A stretch of 64,000 nt of DNA from Cristatella mucedo (lineage: Eukaryota; Bryozoa; Phylactolaemata; Cristatellidae): positions 3,039,001 through 3,103,000 of the forward strand of contig WPIO01000031.1 of the NCBI GenBank assembly GCA_009760855.2, given 5' to 3'. Position 1 is the first letter of the stretch. Each line of letters starts with the position of its first letter. Made by a program: the position numbers and the translations under genes. This document shows, in pieces, positions 11,546 to 21,480 of this stretch. The notes under the pieces were generated by a model, which made no database searches, was not told where the DNA came from, and was given only the letters and a program-made list of their open reading frames with translations.

Positions 11546-12164
11546 TGTATAGTAAATAAATAGTAACTATATAAATAGTATGTTTTCGAGTAGGCTGCCA
11601 CTTGACTTGCTTTGGTTCTCAAAGCCGACGGGCGTTACCCGAACGGGCCAACCAGGATGCAGTCCATTCATCGGCCCGGTTTTGCTGCCAATCAGCTGTA
11701 ATCCCTCCTCCCCAACTCCCCGAAGAACCCGCATTTGCATAGGCATGGTATATCAGACCAGCCACCCTACGGTACACTCTCACACGTACACTATCTAGAC
11801 CTACTGCACGGCGCTCTCTGTTCTGCTACAGAGTTCTCCTAAAGAGTTAGTACTTATGAATGTCTACTGCTTAGCGATCTTTCACCCTAGGAATACAACA
11901 AACTATTCAAGCAGCGGCAGACATGTTAAACCAAATCGGAGTATGAGCTGCAGCAGATCGCAAACCTGATCAAACAATTTCATCATGTCGTTTGTATTAG
12001 CTTCATATGGCTTCGCTAGCAAGTTCATTGATGATAAGATTTTTTTCAAAAAAACCTGAATTTCCAAATTGAGATGGACACACAAAGATGTTTTTCTTTA
12101 AGCCAGCGCCTGTGCAGCTATTCAATTGTGCTCATACCAATGGCTGGTAAGCTTTCTTAAATTC

Positions 12165-12800
12165 AAAAATCGTAAAACCAATTTACTAGCTGGGGCAAAA
12201 CAAGTGTGATTCAGAAATTGGAAAGCGTAATCCTCACAATCTGCTCTGTGAGCATATCAAGTCCCATTCAAGCAACGCATCAACTTCAAGGTTTTGTCAC
12301 TCACTTTTAGGTCCCTTCATTCTTTGGCTCCAACCTACGTATCACATCTATTCCCCCACCAGGCTAAGCAACGCACCACCCGCTTTTTGGATTGAAATCG
12401 CGTACCTATACCTCGTACGAACCTCAAATCTTTTGAAGACCGTGCCTTTAGTTCGTATGCTCGTAAAGCCTGGAACTCACTTCCAACTTGCGTCACGACA
12501 TTCTCTGACTCGACCACATTTAAAAAGAAACTATAAACGCTTCTTATTTATCATAGCATTTAGTATATCCATGTGATTCGTCCTTAGTGTGCTTAGGCGT
12601 GCTGGCACTGTGCATGCTGCCACTAATCATGTTTGCATGCTGACCCTGTGCATGCCACCTCTAACATGTTATGAATGTTGTTTACTGAGCATGCTAAAGA
12701 TGAATATTCGATCCTGCTTCGTTTACAGCGAATGTAAGTGCCTTGAAAGAGATTGAGTTCTCTGAGGGCTCTATAACAAATGAAATATTATTAATAACAA
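12165..12800 (+). mobile_element. LINE family 1, internally deleted 3' copy
   Basis: AGTGTGATTCAGAAATTGG is followed, after a deletion, by the stretch coding CAACGCATCAACTTCAAGG and then the standard 3' end (GCATGCTGCCACTAA..., GAGATTGAGTTCTCTGAGGG, ATTATTAATAA). It matches 36190-37110. Confidence 0.85.
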
Positions 12801-12890
12801 ATATAGTATGGTTAATTCGAATCTAGGCCCACACGGGAGCTATGGTCATACGACCAAACCATGCTCTCCTGCATGTGAGATGCCACTCAC

Positions 12891-13127
12891 CAGCGAGAGA
12901 CTGCTAAGCAGAATGCACACGATGATGAAAGTCTCGAAGTATTTATGCTCCACCAGACGGTACGTGAAACATCGGAGGCCCCACCAGAAGTTGACAAAGC
13001 CGCCGTCACCAGCTTTACCCTTGACGTTCACCAGGCTGCTGCCGTCGGTCACAAACAATGCACAGCAAGCGCACTTTTCGTAGCAGATGCTGCAGCAGCA
13101 TTCCTCTGGATAGCTCGTGTATTGGAC
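12891..13127 (-). CDS. Nav1: Sodium channel exon: end of II-III linker and domain III S1
   Basis: The 237-bp exon after AAATATCAG is phase 0 at both ends (79 codons). It begins VQYTSYPEECCCSICYEKC and continues ACCALFVTDG. The SYPEECC part aligns with the EYPADCC segment before DIII-S1 in insects, but this channel has seven cysteines within 14 residues. NFWWGLRCFTYRLVEHKYFE, then TFIIVCILLSSLSL, is DIII-S1 (family: [23 protein letters not shown]). Donor GTGAGTGG. Confidence 0.94.
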
Positions 13128-13762
13128 CTGATATTTAAGTGACAGAACAGAATCATTTCAATTAGGTTAGGACACATTGAGGTCAGCATGGAATCAGCGA
13201 AGTTTGGTACTTAATTTCCGGGATTGCATGCGGATGTTGAGTTATCACAATGCTGGCTTCCGATAAGCGGAAAGACAAGCTGCAACTGACCTCCTGCTCT
13301 TGAAATCAGACTGGTCAGGCACTGAGCTAAATGTACACGGTAGGTATACCGTCTCGCGGCACTCCGATCATGGGTAACTGGTTCGTCCGAACCAACAGCT
13401 TAAGCGACTAGAGCACAAGTCTAGCTGACTACACTCGAACGGCATGCCGAACATAAAGATGCATGCAGGACAACTGTATAAAGACTAACATATACAGTCA
13501 TATACATATCCTAGCATATACACTAACATAATATTCATCAACGCTCCACTATCACATAGTTGACCTATCCTCATCGGCATTGAATGGTATAAACAAATCT
13601 CAAACTTCTTAAATCTTTATCCGTCCGAAATGTCAAAACGCCAGCGAATGAAAGAGGCACTCGCAATCATCTCTTAGCCGGCACTCGCTTACGAGCATAG
13701 TCAACCATAGGCCACCATCGAGCGATCGATAGTGGTCTGAATTATTGGGGGGGGGGTGTTAC
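13128..13762 (-). other. Intron in the II-III linker
   Basis: The intron is 635 bp, with a poly-G run (13747-13756, plus strand) next to the donor. Nothing else is recognised. Confidence 0.7.
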
Positions 13763-13963
13763 CTCGACCGAGATGAGTCCAGGCGGACCTGCCGACCCCG
13801 ATCTAGTCAATGGCAGCAGCTTTGCCAGTTCATCTGCAACAGCTAGCTTTGCCCGAGCACCGTGCTGACTGCCACCGTCTGCTTCGTCGTGACTCTTTAG
13901 CGTTGCGACAATGGATGGAGGAGTGGAGATGGGTACCAGCGCTCCCGGCTCTATTGGCTTCTC
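13763..13963 (-). CDS. Nav1: Sodium channel exon: II-III linker, second exon
   Basis: The 201-bp exon lies between TTTCTCATCAAAG and GTAACACC, phase 0 at both ends and open throughout, without a methionine near its start. It reads EKPIEPGALVPISTPPSIVA, continues through LKSHDEADGG and LAVADELAKLLPLTR, and ends PPGLISVE. The GALVPISTPPS piece resembles in character the TVTVPIAVGES stretch of vertebrate II-III linkers, but I claim no firm alignment. At 67 whole codons it could be skipped without changing frame. A poly-C tract (in gene orientation) follows the donor. Confidence 0.87.
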
Positions 13964-14163
13964 CTTTGATGAGAAAATTATGACCGGTGAGATGTCATCT
14001 GCATGTTTAGCAAGACTTCAGCGAAAGTCGCAGCCGCGATAGCGCTCTTACCATGCGACGGCGAAATGCAGCTACGCCGAGAATCTGACGAAAAGCAGAC
14101 GAATGCGACCCGCAAAGAGAATTGATCGATTTCAAAATCATGGGTTACAAAAGGCGCTCGTAC

Positions 14164-14252
14164 CTGACTACGTGGCACGTCGTCAAAGTTTTGATTTACA
14201 AAGTCGTTGCAGACGTTCCTCGTCCTGTCAGGCCAATGTGGAAGACCGTTAC
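14164..14252 (-). CDS. Nav1: Sodium channel exon: II-III linker, small exon
   Basis: The 89-bp exon lies between TTTTATAG and GTACGAGC and starts with two bases that complete a glycine from the previous exon. It reads (G)NGLPHWPDRTRNVCNDFV and NQNFDDVPRSQ, ending in phase 0. I see no family motif: the II-III linker is poorly conserved. Support comes from matching phases on both sides, good splice sites and lack of stops. It could be an alternatively used exon, but skipping its 89 bases would break the frame. Confidence 0.85.
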
Positions 14253-14346
14253 CTATAAAAGAAAAACGCACACTCTTGCTTGAAACATCTTGCGACATCC
14301 GAACCGCTATTGAGCTCTTGCACATAACCGCCCTAGCTCCACTTAC

Positions 14347-14566
14347 CATTTTGTATCTTTGCTAAATCGAGACCAGTTTCAAAACTAACGCTCTTTCGAC
14401 CAAAATGTCGTAGCGCTTGCCTCATCCGCTTTCGCGAATAGTAGAAGCAGCGTGAGATGCGACCGATGGCCTCCCCAATTTTGTTTGGCTCCTCGTCATT
14501 GCTTTTTGATGACAGCGATCCGCCGCCGAAGGAGCTCAGCAGCAGTGCCAGAAAGAGGTTCAGCAC
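14347..14566 (-). CDS. Nav1: Sodium channel exon: end of domain II S6 and start of II-III linker
   Basis: The 220-bp exon after TGCTGAGCAG begins [20 protein letters not shown], the cytoplasmic half of DII-S6. The first leucine of NLFLALL is the kdr position (1014 in insects) and is unchanged. Then comes [20 protein letters not shown] with basic residues ([18 protein letters not shown]), comparable to the NKIAEAFNRIGRF segment of insect channels. It ends one base after AKIQN before GTAAGTGG. The next intron is only 94 bp. Confidence 0.95.
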
Positions 14567-15710
14567 CTGCTCAGCAAAAGTGCAAAGGTGCACCTTTACA
14601 CGCTGCGTACTTCTGCGGCGAAAGGAATTCTCTACGGTAATGCTCGTGCGTGCAATTTGCAGAAGTCTCCCTTATCTTACAGCAACTGTCATGAGTGGCC
14701 AGGATAATCCTCTTATTTTCTTGTAAAGTCTGCAATCTGGCCATTCAACTTTTAATTGCATCATCTTTATACATTTAAATCTGTCAACTGTGGCTCGAGC
14801 AATTTCAACTGACTTGATACAGCCTTATGGAACAATCTTTTCCGCTGTTTCTTGTTTTTAATTCTCCTAATCAGAGTAATTCCAAAAGATATAAAGTCTG
14901 ATTTACAAACTTATACAGGCCAGTTCATGCGGTGCTTATTTGTCCTCATAGTTTATGCTGTTTCAAGTCGAGCACACGAATCGCTTTATCGGCGGCCGCA
15001 CAAAATCCGAGCTGAAACAATCTAGTCTCGATAGCACTTAGTCTGTTATGCAACGATTCTTCATACGTGTTAGGAGCGTCTAATAGCTTTCGTACACAAA
15101 TCTGACAAATAGACCTCCTGAAAATGAAAATATACGATTTTCTTATCTCGACTAAGCGACGAAAATGACAAAGACTAGAATACTGGTCAGCCGTACATGG
15201 CCGTCTTGGCCTTTATAAATGTTTGGATTATAGAGTAATTACGTTTTACAATTTGATATTGAATGCATTAGCTCGGGCTCGACAAACAGTGCTGATAAGC
15301 GCAGTGAAAGTTTTGTGATTATTCGCATTCAAAGCTTTGACCATTTCTATAATAAAATTGGTGCGAAATATCTTCTGAAATGCACGAGTTGTAGTTGCTG
15401 CGAATTAATCATTGCCTGAAATGAAAATTTGTAAAACTTGCTCAAACAGGAACACTTTTTACATAGCAACATCCAAGGCATTAGAGCTCTCTAATAGCGC
15501 AAGGCAATAAATAGAATGTAAGCTTTGTCATCTGTGTTCGGCGTTACACCCGCTTGCTTCAATAGGTGAGTTAACAATCTTTGGCATTTGCTAAACTAGA
15601 CAGGTAAATGACACTCGCAGTCGCTCCTAATTATTAAAGCTGAGCCACTAATTAAGCATTCTCTGACTGAGGCGAGAGAAAGGAGTATGAATGGCTTTAG
15701 CAACGCTTAC
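14567..15710 (-). other. Intron splitting DII-S6
   Basis: The intron is 1.14 kb and AT-rich. I see no repeat or gene in it. Confidence 0.7.
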
Positions 15711-15880
15711 CACTAGTTTCCCTATGATCATGGTGAGCATGAAGAAAGAAATGCACTGCAAGCCGCCTGCCACCAGCATGCAGTTCCACATCGATTCGAT
15801 CCACTCGCCGCAGAGAACTCGGAAAACAATCATGAATGAGTGAAAGAAGTCCTTGAAATTCCACCGAGGCACTACTTTAT
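15711..15880 (-). CDS. Nav1: Sodium channel exon: domain II pore loop and S6 (first half)
   Basis: The 170-bp exon, counted from the acceptor nearest its body, reads (D)[19 protein letters not shown], then [19 protein letters not shown], the DII filter loop whose glutamate is the E of the DEKA ring, then S6 to MIIGKLV. It ends phase 0 before GTAAGC and continues [10 protein letters not shown] in the next exon. The usual motif is IGNLV; here AAA gives Lys in place of the near-invariant Asn. The first 29 bases of the exon and its acceptor belong to a 57-bp unit repeated six times (15851-16192). Five further in-frame starts therefore exist upstream, at 15937, 15994, 16051, 16108 and 16165, each adding 19 residues. 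Confidence 0.93.
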
Positions 15881-16192
15881 CTGCAAAGAAGGAGCACGAA
15901 AGGCGCTCCTTGAAATTCCACCGAGGCACTACTTTATCTGCAAAGAAGGAACATGAAAGGCGCTCCTTGAAATTCCACCGAGGCACTACTTTATCTGCAA
16001 AGAAGGAGCATGAAAGGCGCTCCTTGAAATTCCACCGAGGCACTACTTTATCTGCAAAGAAGGAACATGAAAGGCGCTCCTTGAAATTCCACCGAGGCAC
16101 TACTTTATCTGCAAAGAAGGAGCATGAAAGGCGCTCCTTGAAATTCCACCGAGGCACTACTTTATCTGCAAAGAAGGAGCATGAAAGGCGCA
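15851..16192 (-). repeat. 57-bp x 6 tandem array of 3' splice sites with partial exon
   Basis: Six head-to-tail 57-bp units start at 15851, 15908, 15965, 16022, 16079 and 16136. They differ by only one or two bases (the stretch read GGAGCACG, GGAACATG or GGAGCATG on the plus strand). In gene orientation each unit is 28 bases of intron-like sequence ending TCCTTCTTTGCAG, followed by 29 bases identical to the start of the DII pore exon. Since 57 is a multiple of three, the minus-strand frame stays open across all copies, repeating (A)[18 protein letters not shown]. The near-identity of copies points to recent expansion. Confidence 0.95.
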
Positions 16193-17229
16193 TGAACTGA
16201 AGTAATAGCGTGCGAGGCATGTGTGGAGCATCAGATGTCAAACGCTCGAGTGTCCGCTACAAACTGCAAGGGTCAGTGTCTGCAAACTCAACCTTCAACC
16301 TTACTGACGTTATGCGTCCACGTGGTTCCGCCCAATCTAACCGCGTCGGCATTCTCAAGCTCTGTGGTGCAATCATTTTCTACTGAAAATAAGATACTTC
16401 GTTAAGGTTATGGTCTGACTTGGTCTTGGGAAAGCGCTGTTCCTAAGGTCAGTACTTGCATCGTACTTGACGTTGTGATTAGTTACTATGCTACGTACCA
16501 TACTAGCTACGGCCGAACTTAGTATTACTCAGATATTGGACAGCCTAACCTTCAAAAGAAGCTTGTTCAGCTAATCTCGCATAGCCTCTGCACAAAATAA
16601 AGGTGTCATGTTCCAAAATTAATTCATTAAAGGCTCCTAAAACGAGGTACTTGCTCCGATCAACCGACCTCAGCTTTTTGATTTACTTGATTACCCTAAA
16701 GTCGGAACACTTTTCCCCCCTTGGCTGAGGCTCGTGTACCCAGGCAAGTAAGCTAAGTGCCTCAGTGCTAGCCGATTCGGATAAAGTCGAGGTTCAACAA
16801 GCAAAATAAAATTCCGGCGACGCCTACAGTAAGCAATGTCGCCAGATGCCTGCACACCCGCATCATCAAGAGCCTCTATAAGGAGGCTGATTTGTCCGAA
16901 CGGGTTGGACGGAAGCAGTACTTGCAAGAACAAGTACTGCGTGCAATGTGGAAAAATAATTAGATTCTTAAATTAAAAGCTAACTCAAGCTGATCTGCAA
17001 GGCCTGGAGCGGTTGAGAAAGAACCTCACAGGGGTGTAGAGATCCCTGGTTGGCATGGAAACCTTGACCTCGCCAATGTTAAGAGGCAGAAATGAACCGA
17101 GGAGAGCCAAGAATTGCATCTGCTGGGCAAAGAACAATGAGGTGTACACATTTTAAACTTGTTTCATTATATAAGCTTATTCTGTGCTCTTATTATTGAG
17201 AACTAGTCCAGAGTTATGAAGAGACTTGC
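16193..17229 (-). other. Upstream part of the GC-AG intron before the acceptor array
   Basis: About 1.0 kb from the GC donor (17228-17229) to the six-copy acceptor array. No mobile element is recognised. Confidence 0.7.
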
Positions 17230-17416
17230 CTGGAAACAGGTGTGCGTACGATTCGCTGTATTTCTCTCCAAATAGCTGATTTCCAACGACAGCGAATATG
17301 AAAATAACGATGAGTAGGATCAACACGAGATTGGCCAGTGCGCTCATGGTTCTTCCGATAATAGTCATTAGAAGGTTAAGCGTTCTCCACGACTTGGCCA
17401 GCTTTAGTACTCGAAG
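17230..17416 (-). CDS. Nav1: Sodium channel exon: domain II S4-S5 and S5, with GC donor
   Basis: The 187-bp exon after TGTTTGCAG encodes [14 protein letters not shown], the S4-S5 linker [21 protein letters not shown]5 ([19 protein letters not shown]) and SESYAHLFP plus one base. The exon ends CCAG before GCAAGTCT: a GC 5' splice site with otherwise ideal consensus. No nearby GT keeps the frame; the next exon's AT completes GAT (Asp), giving [11 protein letters not shown] as in other channels. Arg replaces the conserved Pro in SWPTLN. At insect pyrethroid-site positions, isoleucine occupies 918 and valine 929 (housefly numbering); leucines 925 and 932 are kept. Confidence 0.93.
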
Positions 17417-17969
17417 CTGCAAACATAGTGTGCACGAGGGTTAGTCTGAGGGCACGTCAATTCACCACGAAGCCAGGAACCCTCTACACACGGCTGCTAA
17501 GCATTGACCAGTTGTGTTTCAAGCAACACTGGTACACTGGAGAGCGTACCGGTGGCTTGGCATGCTTTGGACAATTTCTTGTGTACAAATAAAGAAAGCC
17601 CGCCGCCTGCACAAAGAAAATAATTTTCGCGCTAGTAGTCACGCTGTCACTATCCGGCAGCACTCTCTTCGTTGGAGGCAAATGTCAAATCAGACAAATG
17701 CTAGTGAAGAGAAAGGAGATGAGCAGCTTATAGAAACTTGACTCTGAAATCACCCTAAAAATACTTTTTGCGATTGTGACGATCAAATTTACACTTGCTT
17801 GTTGATCAGACTTGAGAGGTCCCGCGAACAGTTGCTAAGAGCACGGCAGCTATCGGGCAGACCACTGAGGCTAGCCTCCGCGGTTTTATGTGGGAGCTGT
17901 TTAGGTTGTTCAACACTTCAATTCCTCGACCCTCTTATTGCCGCATTATTGCGAGCAGTGATAATATGA

Positions 17970-18062
17970 TAATATGATATTATTATAATAATAATGCACT
18001 TGATAAAGCGCCCTCAGAGAACTCAATCTCTTTCTAAGCGCTTTACATTTGCTGTGAAGAGT
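17970..18062 (-). mobile_element. LINE/SINE 3' tail fragment
   Basis: (AAT)n followed by GCACTTGATAAAGCGCCCTC, AGAGAACTCAATCTCTTTCT and AAGCGCTTTACATTTGCTG, the reverse complement of the shared LINE 3' stem-loop tail seen at 28725-28790. Confidence 0.8.
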
Positions 18063-18719
18063 TGTACAGCCGGCTAGCTAGATCTCAGGAGGATGAACTG
18101 GGTGCCCTGGCGGAAATCGGCAGGCGGTCGAGGCTGGTCGTGAGCTTGCTTTAACAAGAGACGAATCTGTGAAGTATATTCAGATATCTTATAGCCACTC
18201 TATTTGAAGTATATTATAGCCATTCTATTTCGAGGCACCTCTATTACCTCAACCTTTTTTCCTCTCGCATAAATTAAGGCTAATCGTCTATCACCTCATT
18301 TGCCAAAATTTAGTAAATTGTAGATACACTGAAGCTTTTGATTTCATTAGATTAAAAGCACGACTAAAAATCAGGCTAGCGGAATTTGTCGGCACACTGC
18401 TCTTATCGCCTGTCCTTTGCAACAAAAATAAATGAATTAGGATCAATAGTCTCTGCTCGCAAGTTAACTCTTTCACGATGAGCTTTCAACGTCGCAGTAT
18501 AATTAAAATCGACTAGCAGCAGCATGCATGACACTCTGGGCCTAGGAGTTGGAAAATGTTGAAGCCTAACATCATTCAATACCGAAGTTAAAATCTACCT
18601 TGCATAATGAGCACAAACGAGAAGGAGATCGCATTTTGGTTTTGCATAGATTTCATGACCATCCTAAAATACACTATTCTATGCTATAAGACTCATATCT
18701 TTCACCCAGTCCTCAATAC

Positions 18720-19190
18720 CCGTGCTCTGTGCTCAGTGCTCACAGCTCGTGCTCAGAGTTCCTGCTCAGCTCTTTTCGCTGAGTAATAACTGCTCATTAG
18801 TGAGCCGTGATGGCAGACTAGGTAAGGCGGCTGCTTTTCACGACCTCGATCCCCAGGTCGTGGGTTCGAATCTTGTGGTGGGGGTCCTTTATCGCCGCAG
18901 CAAGAGGTGGCGATTGGCGTAAAGGCTCTTCTTTCGCTAAGCAAAAGAGACTGTCAAATCAGCCTAGTATTTTTATTTTATTCTTTTAGTGCTCAGAACT
19001 AAGAGCTCGGTGCTTGAGCTCAGTACTCACTGCTTGTGCTCAGAACTCGTGCTCATCTCTCTTCGCTGAGTAATAACTGCTTAGCGTTCAGTGCCCACTG
19101 CTCAATGCTCATGGCCATGATCTTGCTCCTGCTCACTGCTCATTTTCACTGCTCTTTTTTCTGCTCGTGCTCACTACTTGCGCTATTCCT
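18720..19190. repeat. Degenerate GCTCA repeat interrupted by a SINE
   Basis: Many short variants of GTGCTCA and CTGCTCA. A larger block containing TTTTCGCTGAGTAATAACTG occurs on both sides of the SINE (near 18775 and 19062), showing an older duplication. Confidence 0.65.
18801..18980 (+). mobile_element. tRNA-derived SINE, family B
   Basis: GTGATGGCAGACTAGGTAAG resembles a Pol III A box, and GTGGGTTCGAATCTTG contains a B box (GGTTCGANTC). A body with AAGAGGTGGCGATTGGCG, AAAGGCTCTTC and TCAAATCAGCCTA follows. Copies lie at 27695 (minus) and 54043. Confidence 0.8.
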
Positions 19191-19756
19191 CCGAGCGTTT
19201 GTCTGCGGACCGGAAGCTAATCTAAGACCAATTCTTGAGAACCTGCTGTGTGGGTTATAAGCTCACGTGGTACGTGCTAATACTGACCCGAGAACTTTCT
19301 TTCTTTCCCCTAAGACTCTCGTCGCAGTATCATGGAAATATTTGGCCGTCATGCCTATCATAAATAGTGCCGGGAACGAGAGGAAGAAAGAGCGAATGCG
19401 TCAGGCATGCACCTAGCAGCGAGTAGTAGTCCTGCTCGCAATGAGCCTGAGGGCGGGCATGCTGTTAGCTACCTTCTGCGTCTAAGAACAGGCTTCAACT
19501 TGCAGGACTAACAGCGACATGCGGTTGCAGCAAATGCCTCATGGGTTTGCTTTGCGTTGATAGCATCTGGCGGAGGCCTGCTAAACGTCGCAATCAATTG
19601 ATGTGCTTGCTACTGCAGTTCAAATTTGCCGAAACGTCACTTACAGGATTGAACACTCTAAACTGTGGCGCATACGGCCAGCTTAGCATAAGAAATGGGT
19701 CGCCACAGCAGAACGGGTCAGACCCTCTATGCCCCGCCGGCTGAAACAGAACTCAC

Positions 19757-19930
19757 CAGCCTGAATGAGCGAAGAACAGACAAACCGTTAACGCCTTCAA
19801 GGCCAAACTCAATCAGACTCAGTGCCACAATGAAGCAGTCAAAACTGTTCCATGCCTCTTTGAAGTACTTCGGAGGGCCCAGGGCAGTTATCTTGCAGAC
19901 GCACTCAAACGTGAAAATCGTGGTAAAAAA
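19757..19930 (-). CDS. Nav1: Sodium channel exon: domain II S2, S3 and first part of S4
   Basis: The 174-bp exon after CATTGCAG is phase 0 at both ends. It encodes S2 ([20 protein letters not shown]), [19 protein letters not shown] for S3, then [15 protein letters not shown], the first half of S4. The last block is almost identical in all animal sodium channels. Donor GTGAGTTC. The S4 helix is split here; gating charges continue as [10 protein letters not shown] in the next exon. Insect para has an intron near the same place. Confidence 0.96.
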
Positions 19931-20439
19931 CTGCAATGAAGCAAAGTGATGTGGCCATGATCTCGAAAAGTGAGTGAAAGCTCAACTTAATCGGCGCAAT
20001 GCCATGCAAAAATAGCTCAGTAGAGCTACTAAGACTAATAACAGTGAATGCATGAACTATTTATAAATCAGCTTTTGTCATTGGAGAATTCAGATCAGAG
20101 AGCTGAGGTTTGAAGAAAACTACTCTGCCGCTTTCCGTTTATTTCCAGTAGAAGAACTAGACGTTAGATACAACTCAAAACAATATACATATGTGCACTG
20201 CAAAAGGCTTCGGATGAGTTGTTCAATATTATGCACATCAACTAAGCATCTGTCCGAAGGAGGTTTGTCTCTTTTCACAGGTAAAGAAAAGACCTTGAAT
20301 GTACGAAACAAAGCCGTTTCCAGCACTTTCTGGGAGACTAATAATCTCATAACAATAATACTAAGTCAATTTTAGAGTGTCCTAAGAGAAGAAAATCTCT
20401 ATTAAGGCACTTTAAAACTCCCTGTAAGAGGTGTAGTTA

Positions 20440-21070
20440 CAAAGATTTAACGGCACATTAACAACACCAGTACCATGCTTGGAAAAGGGTGCAAAAGCAC
20501 ACAAGAAGACAATCGGGTGCACTGTTTGATAGGCCCTGTGGCTAACAATGTGCACTCGATTGTGGACAGGATCGTGCACGAAAAGCGCACAACGAAAGCT
20601 ATGTGGGGACACACGGGGACATGGAAATCTGAGTGGAATAGATGTGACATTTGTTGAGACTTAAATGGTGCAAATTCGATGCAGGCCTGGATAAAATCCG
20701 AAAGAAAGTTTCCCACTTTCTCTACATTCCAACTGGAAGCCCATTCGCTGAGAGATACCAGCTCCATGCAAGGAACGGCGACGGAGGACCAGGACCAGGA
20801 CGAGGAGCTGCTGGTGCGTGCAAGAGCACTGGACTGGAGAAGCAAGTAGGTCAGATAGGTAGCCTGGTGCAAGCAAGTAAAAAAAGCGACTTGCAGACCC
20901 GACTGAGAGGATCTTGAAAGACATGTAGTATGCTTGATATGTAGCCAGAGAAGCTTAGAAAGAAGTGGTTTTGTACGGCAGCAGTGCCGTTGCCGACAGA
21001 CAAGGTGAGCTGTTGAACAGTGCGTCAGCTGCAGCCGACCAATGGCATAGCCCATGAGCTCCAAAATAAG
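20440..21070 (-). mobile_element. LINE relic (reverse-transcriptase C-terminal region)
   Basis: An open minus frame of 205 codons reads IGRLQLTHCSTAHLVCRQRH, then KPLLSKLLWL. This aligns with RRLQLVQNSAARLVCRERR...TPLLADLQWL of the LINE at 28150-28260, and HQATYLTYLL with APAYLSDVLP. It is diverged and not functional. Confidence 0.7.
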
Positions 21071-21197
21071 GGGGATTACACTAATCTAGACGAGATGTCC
21101 CAATATTAATTTTATGTGCCTTGGACTTGAAGGTGATATGCCTGTATATTTGCTAAATTTATACATTACCCAGACTAGTATTAATATGTGCACGTTC

Positions 21198-21200
21198 ACA

Positions 21201-21239
<39 letters not shown>

Positions 21240-21320
21240 ACATGCACGAACGTACGCACGTACGCACGCACATAAACATATACAAACACACACACACAGA
21301 GCACATGCTCAAATATTCAT

Positions 21321-21362
<42 letters not shown>
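21198..21362. repeat. (AC)n and (AT)n microsatellites
   Basis: An AC tract at about 21199-21240 with imperfect continuation, and an AT tract at about 21327-21361. Confidence 0.95.
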
Positions 21363-21366
<4 letters not shown>

Positions 21367-21480
21367 ACATACATTGCTCATCTTGGTACGTATAAAAGCA
21401 CATGGTGTAAAATTCGGTCGTAGGCGTCTTAGTCACCGAGCAGTGAAAACCATAAGGATTCTAACGGCGAATTACGATGC

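Larger units (their letters stand above)
9237..12890 (-). other. Intron between DIII-S1 and DIII-S2 exons
   Basis: The intron is 3.65 kb and made mostly of the three LINE pieces listed. 11546-12164 shows nothing recognisable. Confidence 0.75.
17417..19756 (-). other. Intron splitting DII-S4
   Basis: The intron is 2.3 kb. It contains a LINE tail, a family B SINE and a degenerate GCTCA-rich repeat (listed). 17420-17980 and 19270-19750 hold nothing recognised. Confidence 0.7.

Noticed and set aside
15851-16192. CRISPR-like regular repeat array
   Set aside because: Units are directly adjacent with no spacers and carry a eukaryotic splice acceptor and exon sequence; the host is an animal genome.
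17177-17229. Extension of the DII-S5 exon as GKSLHNSG to a stop
   Set aside because: It would end the protein before the pore; the GC donor gives correct phase and restores the conserved PRWNF region.
18801-18980. tRNA genes (A and B boxes here, and at 42119, 54043 and 58802)
   Set aside because: The sequences are followed by SINE bodies and tails and do not fold as full tRNAs; they are tRNA-derived SINEs.
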